Shown piece by piece: positions 8,490 through 15,765 of a stretch of DNA of 46,614 nt. Below the pieces are notes generated by a model that had not been told where the DNA came from, did no database searches, and saw only the letters and a program-made list of their open reading frames with translations. This DNA is from Nostoc sp. FACHB-152. Its GTDB lineage: Bacteria; Cyanobacteriota; Cyanobacteriia; Cyanobacteriales; Nostocaceae. The position numbers and the translations under genes are program-made. The stretch spans positions 1-46,614 of the forward strand of contig NZ_JACJRV010000057.1 in NCBI RefSeq assembly GCF_014697475.1, written 5' to 3'. Numbering within the stretch: position 1 is the first letter of the stretch; each line of letters begins with the position of its first letter.

Positions 8490-8558
8490 AAACTAGGGGA
8501 AAACCATATCATTAGCATCAGCATTAGTAGCTGATAATGCCTAAGAGATGCCTAGTTT
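8490..8558 (+). promoter_or_regulatory. Structured 5' leader before the 54-residue basic protein
   Basis: AAACTAGG (8490-8497) pairs exactly with CCTAGTTT (8551-8558), closing a domain that contains a further hairpin, TCAGC (8518-8522) with GCTGA (8530-8534). The structure sits 24 bases before the GAGGTG binding site at 8582. A leader folded in this way is common where a protein or metabolite regulates translation; the ligand is unknown. Confidence 0.4.
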
Positions 8559-8590
8559 ATCTTTTTTTGTTGTTTATTAATGAGGTGAAC

Positions 8591-8755
8591 ATGGCTAAGC
8601 GCCGTAATCCCAAAAAAGAAAAGGCGCTACGGAACCAGGCATATGCCAGAAAGTTTCGTAAACGGACTACAACGGGAAGAATGCAAAGAAGGTTCCAACA
8701 AAGACCACCTAAGAATGAGGAAGATGAGGGCGCAGCAGCAATTGATGCTGAGTAA
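8591..8755 (+). CDS. Small, very basic conserved cyanobacterial protein
   Basis: The 54-residue product starts MAKRRNPKKEKALRNQ and is packed with Lys and Arg up to about residue 40, then ends in an acidic tail (NEEDEGAAAIDAE). I chose the ATG at 8591 because GAGGTG lies 3 bases before it; an in-frame ATG at 8537 would add a hydrophobic stretch unlike the rest. Composition suggests RNA or ribosome contact, comparable to small ribosomal or plastid-specific ribosomal proteins, but I recognise no named family. It has its own promoter, a folded leader and a strong terminator, so it is a single-gene unit and probably well expressed. Confidence 0.75.
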   Translation: MAKRRNPKKEKALRNQAYARKFRKRTTTGRMQRRFQQRPPKNEEDEGAAAIDAE

Positions 8756-8796
8756 GCTGCCTGCTTAATTTCTAATTCTTTGAGTGATTATATTTT

Positions 8797-8827
8797 TAAG
8801 GGCGTACATCTGTACGCCCTTATTTTT
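8797..8827 (+). terminator. Rho-independent terminator after the small basic protein gene
   Basis: AAGGGCGTACA (8798-8808) pairs exactly with TGTACGCCCTT (8811-8821), giving 11 bp plus an outer T-A pair and a 2-base centre, followed by ATTTTT. T-runs flank both sides, so it may also work on transcripts arriving on the minus strand from argH. Confidence 0.8.
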
Positions 8828-8909
8828 GGAAGTATGAAGTGTAAAGTGTGAAAAAGTATAGTTGAGGAGATCAACAGATGAGCTTAGACAAAGCAAGGCT
8901 TTTAACGCT

Positions 8910-8951
8910 GTCACCTGTCAACTATCACCTATCACCTGTCACCTGTTCCCT
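8910..8951. repeat. Heptamer tandem repeat (CACCTGT type) at the end of argH
   Basis: Units of the form TCACCTGT / TCACCTA recur with a 7-base period, as in the STRR families of heterocystous cyanobacteria. The argH stop codon at 8925-8927 lies inside the repeat, so the last residues of the protein are repeat-encoded. Confidence 0.65.
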
Positions 8952-10328
8952 AATTTGAGTGCGAGCAGCAATTAGTGCTTTGTTGACTTGGGCAAAACCT
9001 GTGCCACCAAAACTATTTCGGGCAGCGACAACTGTACGCGGTGCGATCGCATCATAAATATCTGCACTAAATGCAGGATGTATTTGTTGCCATTCGTCTA
9101 ATGTCAAGTCCTTCAGAAGTTTACCCGCAGCAATGCTAGTTTTTACGACTTTACCCACGAGATTGTAAGCTTCCCGGAAGGGAACACCCCTAGCAGCGAG
9201 ATAATCTGCTACATCGGTGGCATTAGAAAAGTCTTCTGCAACGGCTTCGCCTAATCGCTGGCTACGAAATTCTAATCCTTCGCGCAGCAAAATTGTCATT
9301 GCTTCTACACAAGCTTTGACTGTGCTAACACTATCAAATAAACCTTCTTTGTCTTCTTGCAAGTCTTTGTTATATGCCAAAGGCAAGCCTTTCATAATGA
9401 CTAACATTGCCTGAAGATGACCAAAAACTCGCCCGGTTTTACCACGCACTAATTCTGGAACATCGGGGTTTTTCTTTTGGGGCATAATGCTAGAACCAGT
9501 AGCACAGCTATCTTTGAGTGTAATAAACCGAAATTCTTCCGATGCCCACAGAATAATTTCTTCAGAGAGACGGCTGAGGTGAACCATAATCAAACTAGCC
9601 GCACAGAGAAATTCGATCGCAAAATCGCGATCGCTCACTCCATCTAAGCTGTTAGCATAAACGCTATCAAAATTGAGCAATTGGGCAGTGTAATGGCGGT
9701 CAATGGGAAAGGTAGTTCCAGCCAAAGCACCACACCCCAAAGGAGAAATATTGACGCGGCGATAAACATCTCCCAAACGTTCCCAGTCGCGCTGTGTCAT
9801 TTCAAAGTATGCCAAGAGGTGATGGGCTAAACTCAAGGGTTGGGCGCGTTGGAGATGGGTATAACCAGGGATGAGAGTTTCAATGTTTTGTTCAGCTATA
9901 TCTAGTAATACCCCTTGGAACTCACGCAATTGCTGACGAATTTGCTGAATTTGGTCACGTAGATAAAGTCTAGTATCTGTACCAACTTGGTCGTTACGAG
10001 ATCGCGCTGTATGCAATTTTTTGCCAACATCGCCGACAATTTCTGTCAGCCGACGTTCTACAGCAAAATGTACGTCTTCGGCATCAATTCCTGGTTGAAA
10101 ATTTCCTTGGCGATATTCCTGGCGAATTTGTTCTAAACCTGTAACGAGTTGTTCGCCTTCTTCAGCAGAAATTATCCCCGTATGCGCCAACATTTTGGCA
10201 TGAGCTTGAGAACCAGTCAGGTCGTATTCTATTAATTCTATATCAAAATTAATGCTGGCATTAAAACGAGCGATCGCCGGATGCAGGGCTGATTCAAATC
10301 GCTGGCTCCAAGTTTGTTGTTGCGTCAT
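8925..10328 (-). CDS. argH: Argininosuccinate lyase
   Basis: The 467-residue enzyme splits argininosuccinate into arginine and fumarate, the last step of arginine synthesis. It belongs to the fumarase/aspartase superfamily, and the signature [12 protein letters not shown] is at residues 278-289, with the catalytic serine in its flexible loop. Other family blocks are [17 protein letters not shown] (106-122) and [11 protein letters not shown] (154-164). Length is normal. The C-terminus ends EQVTGDR, and the last few residues are encoded by the STRR at 8910-8951. Arginine made here feeds cyanophycin synthesis by cphA about 7 kb away. Confidence 0.97.
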   Translation of the reverse strand: MTQQQTWSQRFESALHPAIARFNASINFDIELIEYDLTGSQAHAKMLAHTGIISAEEGEQLVTGLEQIRQEYRQGNFQPGIDAEDVHFAVERRLTEIVGDVGKKLHTARSRNDQVGTDTRLYLRDQIQQIRQQLREFQGVLLDIAEQNIETLIPGYTHLQRAQPLSLAHHLLAYFEMTQRDWERLGDVYRRVNISPLGCGALAGTTFPIDRHYTAQLLNFDSVYANSLDGVSDRDFAIEFLCAASLIMVHLSRLSEEIILWASEEFRFITLKDSCATGSSIMPQKKNPDVPELVRGKTGRVFGHLQAMLVIMKGLPLAYNKDLQEDKEGLFDSVSTVKACVEAMTILLREGLEFRSQRLGEAVAEDFSNATDVADYLAARGVPFREAYNLVGKVVKTSIAAGKLLKDLTLDEWQQIHPAFSADIYDAIAPRTVVAARNSFGGTGFAQVNKALIAARTQIREQVTGDR

Positions 10329-10391
10329 AAAACAAAGGGAATTGGGAAGTAGGCAAATACTCTAATCCCTACTACCAACCCCCCATCAGTG

Positions 10392-10598
10392 TCAACCGTA
10401 GCTAGATAGAGTGCGAAACATATAGCCAATCACTAAACCAATTAACAAAGCCCAAATCTGACCTGTCTGTATAAAGTGGTTCCAGGTTTTTTGTATCTGT
10501 CCCATCAAATTTGGGTCACGAATTTCTTGTGCTAGTAGGATCACATTGTCAGGTAAATGCCAAAACAACTGAAACGTTAAACCGTTGAGGTAGTTCAT
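10392..10598 (-). CDS. Small hypothetical protein with a C-terminal membrane helix
   Basis: The 68-residue product starts MNYLNGLTFQLFWHLPDNV and has one clear hydrophobic helix near residues 46-60 (GQIWALLIGLVIGYMF), with a short tail FRTLSSYG. I do not recognise it. It is read in the same direction as argH, 63 bases upstream of the argH start, so it could share a transcript. Confidence 0.55.
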   Translation of the reverse strand: MNYLNGLTFQLFWHLPDNVILLAQEIRDPNLMGQIQKTWNHFIQTGQIWALLIGLVIGYMFRTLSSYG

Positions 10599-10674
10599 AC
10601 CGAGTCCCCGATAAGTCCTTTATGTCATAACTCTATATGTCAGGTATGTCTAGTGTTTGGCTAAATAATTTAAT

Positions 10675-10823
10675 GTGAGGTAGAGACTAGGGACTAGAGG
10701 CTAGATAAAAAATTTTCATCAAAGCGTTGTGGATGCCATCTGCCTCTAGGGATCTAGCTTGAAAAAGTGATAAGTAAAATATACTACTCTCTAACCCCTA
10801 GTCCCTAGCTTATAGCCTATAGC
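10675..10823. repeat. Spacer with inverted CTAG-rich short repeats
   Basis: GAGACTAGGGACTAGAGGCTAGA-like units near 10682-10704 are answered by complementary CCCCTAGTCCCTAGCTTATAGCC-like units near 10795-10815. The same GGGACTAG/GAGGCTAG units recur at 35026-35172 and in part near 39150. I see no gene in this spacer. Confidence 0.5.
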
Positions 10824-10825
10824 CT

Positions 10826-11596
10826 CTACCTCAACTTCTCAGCTGTCCGCAAAATTTGCCCTGCTAATACTGCTGCACCAAAACCGTTATCAATATTTAC
10901 TACCCCGACCCCAGCAGCACAAGAATTAAGCATTGTCAATAAAGGTGCTAAACCGCCAAAACTCGCACCATAGCCAATACTAGTAGGAACAGCAATTACA
11001 GGACAATTGGCTAAACCAGCTACCACACTGGGTAAAGCACCTTCCATCCCAGCAACAACAATTAATACTGATGCTGATTCAATTAAGTGACGGTTACTCA
11101 GCAAGCGGTGAATTCCCGCTACACCTACATCCCAAAGCCGCAAGACGCGAAAACCTGAAAGTTCTGCGGTCACTGCGGCTTCTTCTGCTACAGGTAAGTC
11201 AGCAGTACCAGCCGAGAGAATACCAATCTCTCCAGGGAACTGAGGTTCGATAATTGGGGGAGTAATGGCGCAAATTCTGGCTAACTCGTAGTATTGCAAA
11301 CCCCGGACTTTGGATTGCAAGATTCCATAAACGGATGGTTCGATGCGGGTAGCCATTACTACCGGGTTACGTTGACGCATCACCTCAATAATTCGCGCAA
11401 TTTGTTCAGGGGTTTTACCTGGCCCCCAAATTACTTCTGGGAAACCAGTTCTGAGCGCGCGATGGTGGTCTATTTTGGCAAACTCATCTACAGATTCATA
11501 AGCTAAGTCTTTCAGTGAGTTTAAGGCAGTATCCAGGCTCACTTTACCATTAGCAACAGCTTCTAGAAGCGATCGCAAGTTTTGATCATTTGTCAT
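10826..11596 (-). CDS. larB: LarB-like AIR carboxylase-family protein
   Basis: The 256-residue product matches LarB: an N-terminal helical part, then FAKIDHHRALRTGFPEVIWGPGKTPEQ, and a PurE-like domain with ILSAGTADLPVAEEA and a glycine-rich end. LarB carboxylates and hydrolyses nicotinic acid adenine dinucleotide in synthesis of the nickel-pincer cofactor of lactate racemase. No larC or larE is in the window, so a role in that pathway depends on genes elsewhere; cyanobacterial relatives were formerly annotated as a PurE-like circadian-phase modifier. The start ATG lies at the edge of a tandem repeat. The family call is strong; the physiological role is open. Confidence 0.88.
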   Translation of the reverse strand: MTNDQNLRSLLEAVANGKVSLDTALNSLKDLAYESVDEFAKIDHHRALRTGFPEVIWGPGKTPEQIARIIEVMRQRNPVVMATRIEPSVYGILQSKVRGLQYYELARICAITPPIIEPQFPGEIGILSAGTADLPVAEEAAVTAELSGFRVLRLWDVGVAGIHRLLSNRHLIESASVLIVVAGMEGALPSVVAGLANCPVIAVPTSIGYGASFGGLAPLLTMLNSCAAGVGVVNIDNGFGAAVLAGQILRTAEKLR

Positions 11597-11740
11597 TTGT
11601 CATTTGTCGCTTGTCATTAGTCATTGGGAGCCAGTTGGACGGGTTTCCCGGCTTCGCTAACGCGGAACCCGCAGGGTAGCGACTGGCGTTAGCGACGCAG
11701 GAGCGTCACCCGAAGGGTCATTTGTCATTAGCTCATGTTT
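11590..11740. repeat. STRR (TCATTTG type) plus a dispersed repeat related to the cphB leader
   Basis: TCATTTGTCATTTGTCGCTT-like heptamers begin at the larB start and reappear at 11718-11732. Between them, 11640-11715 carries GGGTTTCCCGGCTTCGCTAA and GTTAGCGACGCAGGAGCGTC (11688-11707). The second is the exact reverse complement of 15704-15723 before cphB, so the same repeat family occurs twice here in opposite orientation. Confidence 0.75.
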
Positions 11741-11764
11741 TGACTATGGACTGTTGACTCTTGA

Positions 11765-13549
11765 CTATTCTGTGATTTTAATTTCATGAATATTCCAGAA
11801 TGCACCACCAAGAGCAGAATATTCAATGCCTTCAAAGCGATTGCGTACTGCTGTCATGGATAATGGATTTACTAAATAAATAAAAGGCAAATTTTCCTGG
11901 GTAATTTGTTGTGTTTTTGCATAAATTTGTTTAACTTTCGCTTCATCAAATTCCTGAGTAGCTTGGATATAAAGTCTACCAATTTCTACTTCCCAAGGAG
12001 AAGCTTCCCAACCCTCAATAGGTTTTTGTCCAGGTTGAGATTTTTGATTAAACATATGCAAACCACCTTCAGGAGACCAAACATTAGCCCCATCATTTGG
12101 TTCTAAACCGCCTGTCAATCCGAGTAAAGATGCTTCCCAGTCTAAGGTATTAGAAAGCTTATCTGTATAGGTATTCCAGGCTATTGGTGTAAAATCAACT
12201 TGCATACCGATTTTAGCCAAATCTTGTTTAATTTGCGCCCCAATTGCTTCACGGATTTTATTACCAGAATTAGTCAGCAAAGTGAAGCGAACCCGATTAC
12301 CTTTAGAATCTAATAATTGACCCTGAGGATTATATTTAAATCCAGATTTGATGAGCAATAGCTTGGCTTTTTCCGGATTGTAATTATAAGTTTTTAGCCC
12401 TTCTTCTGGTGAAAGATAATAGGGACTCTGCACTGTAACTGGTGAGTTTTGTGGTCTTCCCAAACCGCGAAATGTATTATTAATCATTGTTTGGCGGTCA
12501 ATAGCATAAGCAACCGCTTGGCGAAATTCCACTGTATTAAACCAGCGTGATTTTATTGGATCTACTAGTGGTTTGCCATTCCTTTTACCTTTATTCAAGT
12601 TAAAAAAAACAAAGTTAGTACCCGTTCCCGGCTCATTACCATAAACTTTAAAATTTCCTTGTTTTTCTTGCACCTTGAGCAAAGAAAAGTACTCAGCTGT
12701 AACACCAACAGTATCTAACCCACCAGAACGAAATTGCAGCAAAGAAGTATCAGTATTTTCAACAATTTGCCAAACCAAACGTTCAATATAAGGCTGGGAA
12801 TTACCTTGAGTATCTTTACGCCAATAATAAGGGTTACGCCGAAATACAACGCGCTCACTAGTATCATATCGCTCAAGTTTGTAAGGGCCATTGACGATAA
12901 TTCCATCAGGAGGAGTATCAACACCCCACTTGCTTAAAAATATCGGTTTCCCTTCACTGTCTTTCTGTTTGACAGACTGTTGCAAGGCATGGGCAGGTAA
13001 TATAGGAGTGCCTGTATTCAACAGAAAAGGTCTAAAAGGTTCTGGTAAAGTAAATTCTACCCGCCGTTCATCGAGTTTTCGGACAGTAGGTAATTTGCGA
13101 CTTAATCCAATTCTAAAAGCATCTTTAACATCTGTAGGGACTGCTTCATTAAAATAAATATCGTTGTAGGTAAATACAACATCATCTGTTGTCAGTGGCT
13201 GCCCATCAGACCATTTCAACCCTTGACGTAGAGTAAAAGTGAACTTCAATTTGTCTTCAGAAATTTGCCAAGTTTCGGCTAATCTTGGTTCCACTTTTCC
13301 AGTGAGAGGATTTTGATCAACCAAGCCTTCATAAGTCAAACCAAAAATATTTGGTGATTCTTGACTAAGAGGGTAATTAAATGTTTTAGGATCGCTAAGA
13401 ATACTAGTTACTAATTGCGGTACTTGTGCTGCAGAGGTTTTAAAGTTACTAGGGTTGCAAGCTGCAACGGTAACCCCTGTAAATGCAGATACAATAATAA
13501 GTATCCAAAGACGTTTTATTTTAGGTAAAATATCACTATAAAATGGCAT
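11765..13549 (-). CDS. ABC transporter solute-binding lipoprotein, family 5 (peptide/nickel type)
   Basis: The 594-residue product has a lipoprotein signal: a hydrophobic stretch at 14-28 and a lipobox ending VAAC, with C31 as the lipid-carrying cysteine. The mature part fits SBP family 5 (DppA/OppA), with the early block TFNYPLSQES and the family hallmark LKFTFTLRQGLKWSDGQPLT followed by TTDDVVFTYNDI. It would sit on the outer face of the cytoplasmic membrane and deliver oligopeptides or similar solutes to a permease. No permease or ATPase gene lies beside it, which is common for orphan cyanobacterial binding proteins, so the substrate is unknown. Confidence 0.9.
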   Translation of the reverse strand: MPFYSDILPKIKRLWILIIVSAFTGVTVAACNPSNFKTSAAQVPQLVTSILSDPKTFNYPLSQESPNIFGLTYEGLVDQNPLTGKVEPRLAETWQISEDKLKFTFTLRQGLKWSDGQPLTTDDVVFTYNDIYFNEAVPTDVKDAFRIGLSRKLPTVRKLDERRVEFTLPEPFRPFLLNTGTPILPAHALQQSVKQKDSEGKPIFLSKWGVDTPPDGIIVNGPYKLERYDTSERVVFRRNPYYWRKDTQGNSQPYIERLVWQIVENTDTSLLQFRSGGLDTVGVTAEYFSLLKVQEKQGNFKVYGNEPGTGTNFVFFNLNKGKRNGKPLVDPIKSRWFNTVEFRQAVAYAIDRQTMINNTFRGLGRPQNSPVTVQSPYYLSPEEGLKTYNYNPEKAKLLLIKSGFKYNPQGQLLDSKGNRVRFTLLTNSGNKIREAIGAQIKQDLAKIGMQVDFTPIAWNTYTDKLSNTLDWEASLLGLTGGLEPNDGANVWSPEGGLHMFNQKSQPGQKPIEGWEASPWEVEIGRLYIQATQEFDEAKVKQIYAKTQQITQENLPFIYLVNPLSMTAVRNRFEGIEYSALGGAFWNIHEIKITE

Positions 13550-13645
13550 ATTTTTGGATGAAATAATATTGAAATTTAGGAAAAATAAATATCTAATTAA
13601 CTGCTATTCTGGTCTTGCCATATTCAAAATTAGATTTCAATTAAT

Positions 13646-14131
13646 TTAATCATCTGCGAGGAGTAAGACTACAGCATAAGCACAAATGCCTTCTTCTCTG
13701 CCTACTGGCCCTAGTTTTTCGTTAGTGGTAGCTTTGATACCAATTTGATTAGGTTTTAATTCTAAAACAGTCGCTAATTTATCTCGCATTTTTTCAATAT
13801 GCGGTTTTAATTTTGGACGTTCTGCAACTACTACTGAATCAATATTGCCTATCTGCCAACCTTGCTCTTTAATTAGCTGATGCACTTGAGTTAAAAGGAT
13901 TAAACTATCCGCACCTGCCCACTTAGGATCGCTGGGGGGAAAATAATGTCCAATATCACCTAAAGATAAAGCTCCCAGCATGGCATCCATGATGGCGTGA
14001 GTTAATACATCAGCGTCACTATGTCCTAGTAAACCAAGTTCGTGGGGAATTTGGATTCCACCTAAAATTAAAGCGCGATCGCTCACTAATCTGTGAATAT
14101 CGTAGCCGTTACCAATTCTGATGTTAGTCAT
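13646..14131 (-). CDS. ispF: 2-C-methyl-D-erythritol 2,4-cyclodiphosphate synthase
   Basis: The 161-residue enzyme closes the cyclodiphosphate ring in the MEP isoprenoid pathway, which supplies carotenoid, phytol and quinone side chains. The metal-binding residues are visible: D11 and H13 in GNGYDIHRL, and H45 in [12 protein letters not shown] chose the ATG at 14131 over the one at 14152, because the extra residues come from spacer repeat sequence and 161 residues is the usual length. It lies 31 bases after trmD on the same strand and is probably co-transcribed with it. Confidence 0.96.
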   Translation of the reverse strand: MTNIRIGNGYDIHRLVSDRALILGGIQIPHELGLLGHSDADVLTHAIMDAMLGALSLGDIGHYFPPSDPKWAGADSLILLTQVHQLIKEQGWQIGNIDSVVVAERPKLKPHIEKMRDKLATVLELKPNQIGIKATTNEKLGPVGREEGICAYAVVLLLADD

Positions 14132-14162
14132 TTTTCCTTTGTCCTTGGTCATTGGTCAACAA

Positions 14163-14202
14163 TTACTCTCCCCCTGCTCCCCTGCTCCCCTGCTCCTTCT
14201 CC
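14163..14202. repeat. Tandem CCCCTGCT repeat at the end of trmD
   Basis: At least three copies of CCCCTGCT run from 14170, followed by CCTTCTCCTCTTGCC. The repeat lies inside the end of the trmD reading frame and encodes its last residues (EQGSRGAGGE). Similar C/T-rich tandem repeats are at 23027-23060, 25570-25613 and 42345-42378. Confidence 0.7.
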
Positions 14203-14882
14203 TCTTGCCATTTTTCGAGCAAATCGGGACGGCGAGTGCCTGTGCGTTGAATTTGTTGTTCATATCGCCAGCGAGCGATCGCCGCATGGTTTCCTGACAG
14301 CAACACATCTGGCACTTTCCAGCCGCGAAAATTAGCGGGACGAGTATACTGGGGATAATCCAGCAATCCTTCTTCAAAACTTTCGGCTTTCAGGGACTCA
14401 ACTTTGCCCACAGTTCCAGGTAGAAGGCGCACCACACCATTAATTAAAGCCATTGCGGGAATTTCCCCACCTGTGAGAATAAAATCTCCTAAAGAGACTT
14501 CTCGCGTGACTAAATGTTGCACTCGCTCATCTATCCCTTCATAATGTCCACAGATGACTACTAATTGGTCATAATTAGTCGCCAACTCTCGCAACAGTGG
14601 TTGGTTAATTGTTTGACCTTGAGGACTCATCAGAATGATCTCTCTGCGAGGTAAGCAAGGCAAGGACTCCACCGCGCCAAATATAGGTTCTGGCTTCATC
14701 AACATCCCCACCCCACCTCCGTAGGGTTCATCATCCACCTTTCGGTGTTTGTCAGTTGTGAAGTCTCTGGGATTCACCAAATTCACTTGGGCAATTTGTT
14801 TGGCTAAAGCTTTACCCAACAGCCCAGAACTAAGAACTGAGGTAAAACAATCAGGAAAAAGCGTAACTATATCAAAGCGCAC
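14163..14882 (-). CDS. trmD: tRNA (guanine37-N1)-methyltransferase
   Basis: The 239-residue SPOUT-family enzyme methylates G37 next to the anticodon and prevents frameshifting. It opens MRFDIVTLFPDCF, has the block VDDEPYGGGVGMLMKPEP, and carries the knot region with ICGHYEGIDERV and LGDFILTGGEIPAM, which bind S-adenosylmethionine. The start is GTG at 14882. The last 10 or so residues are encoded by a tandem repeat, so the conserved protein ends shortly before. It is the first gene of a probable trmD-ispF unit and is divergent from the cphB region. Confidence 0.96.
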   Translation of the reverse strand: MRFDIVTLFPDCFTSVLSSGLLGKALAKQIAQVNLVNPRDFTTDKHRKVDDEPYGGGVGMLMKPEPIFGAVESLPCLPRREIILMSPQGQTINQPLLRELATNYDQLVVICGHYEGIDERVQHLVTREVSLGDFILTGGEIPAMALINGVVRLLPGTVGKVESLKAESFEEGLLDYPQYTRPANFRGWKVPDVLLSGNHAAIARWRYEQQIQRTGTRRPDLLEKWQEEKEQGSRGAGGE

Positions 14883-15054
14883 AGTAATTCGTATTCGAGA
14901 ACACTAATCTTAAAATTGAATGTCTACTAAACACAAGAAGCAAATGTAGGTTACAACTACAGATAAGCTTCATCAATAGTATCTAAAAGTCTCAGAACTA
15001 TTGATTTTTAGTGGGAACTAAAGTTTTTCTAATTACTTAATTTATGTTTAAATA

Positions 15055-15082
15055 TTGTCACAACTACATTTAAATTAATAAT
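15055..15082 (+). promoter_or_regulatory. Possible promoter for the cphB leader
   Basis: TTGTCA (15055-15060) is followed after 16 bases by AATAAT (15077-15082), which would start transcription near 15090 and include the structured segment, the dispersed repeat and cphB. The match is moderate and other promoters nearer cphB are possible. Confidence 0.3.
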
Positions 15083-15117
15083 CTGACCAAAGTTAACAAC
15101 TTTCAGGATGCATCGAG

Positions 15118-15321
15118 CCAGACTCAGCAACAGCGTGTTAAGGCCTGCTCACACCCAAGCCCAGAGGGGAAACTTATTTCCCACCCTTAATTAGGAACCC
15201 AATATCCTAAACTACATTCTGCCAGTCTGGAACCGTGGACAGATGAACAACAAGGCGCTGGCTTTGAGGAACGGCAAAGACGAAAACATGAATCTAAACA
15301 CCTCATGTGCGTCAAGTGAGG
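15118..15321 (+). ncRNA. Structured segment upstream of cphB, identity unknown
   Basis: Several complementary runs line up. CCAGACT (15118-15124) pairs with AGTCTGG (15224-15230) and encloses two hairpins, GGGAAA/TTTCCC (15167-15172 and 15177-15182, loop CTTA) and TTAGGA/TCCTAA (15191-15196 and 15205-15210). Two more follow: CTTTG/CAAAG (15262-15266 and 15275-15279) and CCTCA/TGAGG (15301-15305 and 15317-15321). I tested it by eye against RNase P RNA, tmRNA, SRP RNA and the cobalamin and glutamine riboswitch motifs and found no match. It could be a cis-regulatory leader of cphB, a separate small RNA, or the remnant of a mobile element. Confidence 0.35.
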
Positions 15322-15398
15322 AGCTAAAGTGGCACAAGCCGCCGCTGTCAACTTCCAAAAAGTGTCCTCTCAAGAAAACAAAATGCCAAAAGCATTAG
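15243..15398 (+). CDS. Possible 51-residue Lys/Cys-rich peptide
   Basis: A frame starting at ATG 15243 ends at TAG 15396 and reads MNNKALALRNGKDENM at the start, ELKWHKPPL in the middle and KKCPLKKTKCQKH at the end. It has three cysteines and many lysines. A W-x-K-P-x-L stretch occurs in the leader region of some ribosomally made peptide precursors, but no modifying enzyme is nearby. There is no good ribosome binding site, and the frame overlaps the structured segment. It could equally be chance. Confidence 0.2.
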   Translation: MNNKALALRNGKDENMNLNTSCASSEELKWHKPPLSTSKKCPLKKTKCQKH

Positions 15399-15420
15399 GA
15401 TACTGAACCTTGTTAAATTC

Positions 15421-15750
15421 ACACGCCATTCGCCACAAGCCGGGGAAACCTTTTCGGCAGTCGCTCATAGAGGAAACCACCCCACTGAGGGAGTCGGGAA
15501 ACCTGACAACAGTTGCTACCCTACCCTGCGGGAACCCTCTTCTCCTACGGAGACGCTAACGCGAACGAGGGAACAAGTTCCGCTTTAGCGAAGTCGGGAA
15601 ACCCTTTCGGCAGTTCCTCCTGGGGGAAACCCCCAAGACCCGACTGCCTCACCACAGCACTGTCTCCCTAACGCAGTGGCTCCCCTACGAATCCGTCGCT
15701 GCCGACGCTCCTGCGTCGCTAACACCAAGGCGATGGCTCCTGAAGTTGTT
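15421..15750. repeat. Composite dispersed palindromic repeat filling the cphB leader
   Basis: The stretch is a chain of short palindromic units: GTCGGGAAACC (several copies), CTACCCTGCGGGAACCC, CTACGGAGACGCTAACGCGAACG-like, TTCCGCTTTAGCGAAGTCGG, CCTGGGGGAAACCCCCAAG and GACGCTCCTGCGTCGCTAAC (15704-15723). The units are known to me as dispersed repeats in Nostoc genomes, and 15704-15723 is duplicated exactly in inverse orientation at 11688-11707. An open frame through the last part joins cphB in frame, but it is repeat-encoded and unlikely to be translated. Confidence 0.8.
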
Positions 15751-15765
15751 GACAGGAGAAACATA

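Noticed and set aside
14883-15420. RNase P RNA, tmRNA or SRP RNA gene in the long cphB spacer
   Set aside because: The diagnostic cores of these RNAs were not found by eye, for example GAGGAAAGTCC of RNase P RNA.
15676-15765. N-terminal extension of CphB starting at ATG 15676
   Set aside because: It is encoded by the dispersed repeat and is unlike any CphB; the ATG at 15766 has a proper AGGAG site and the conserved N-terminus.
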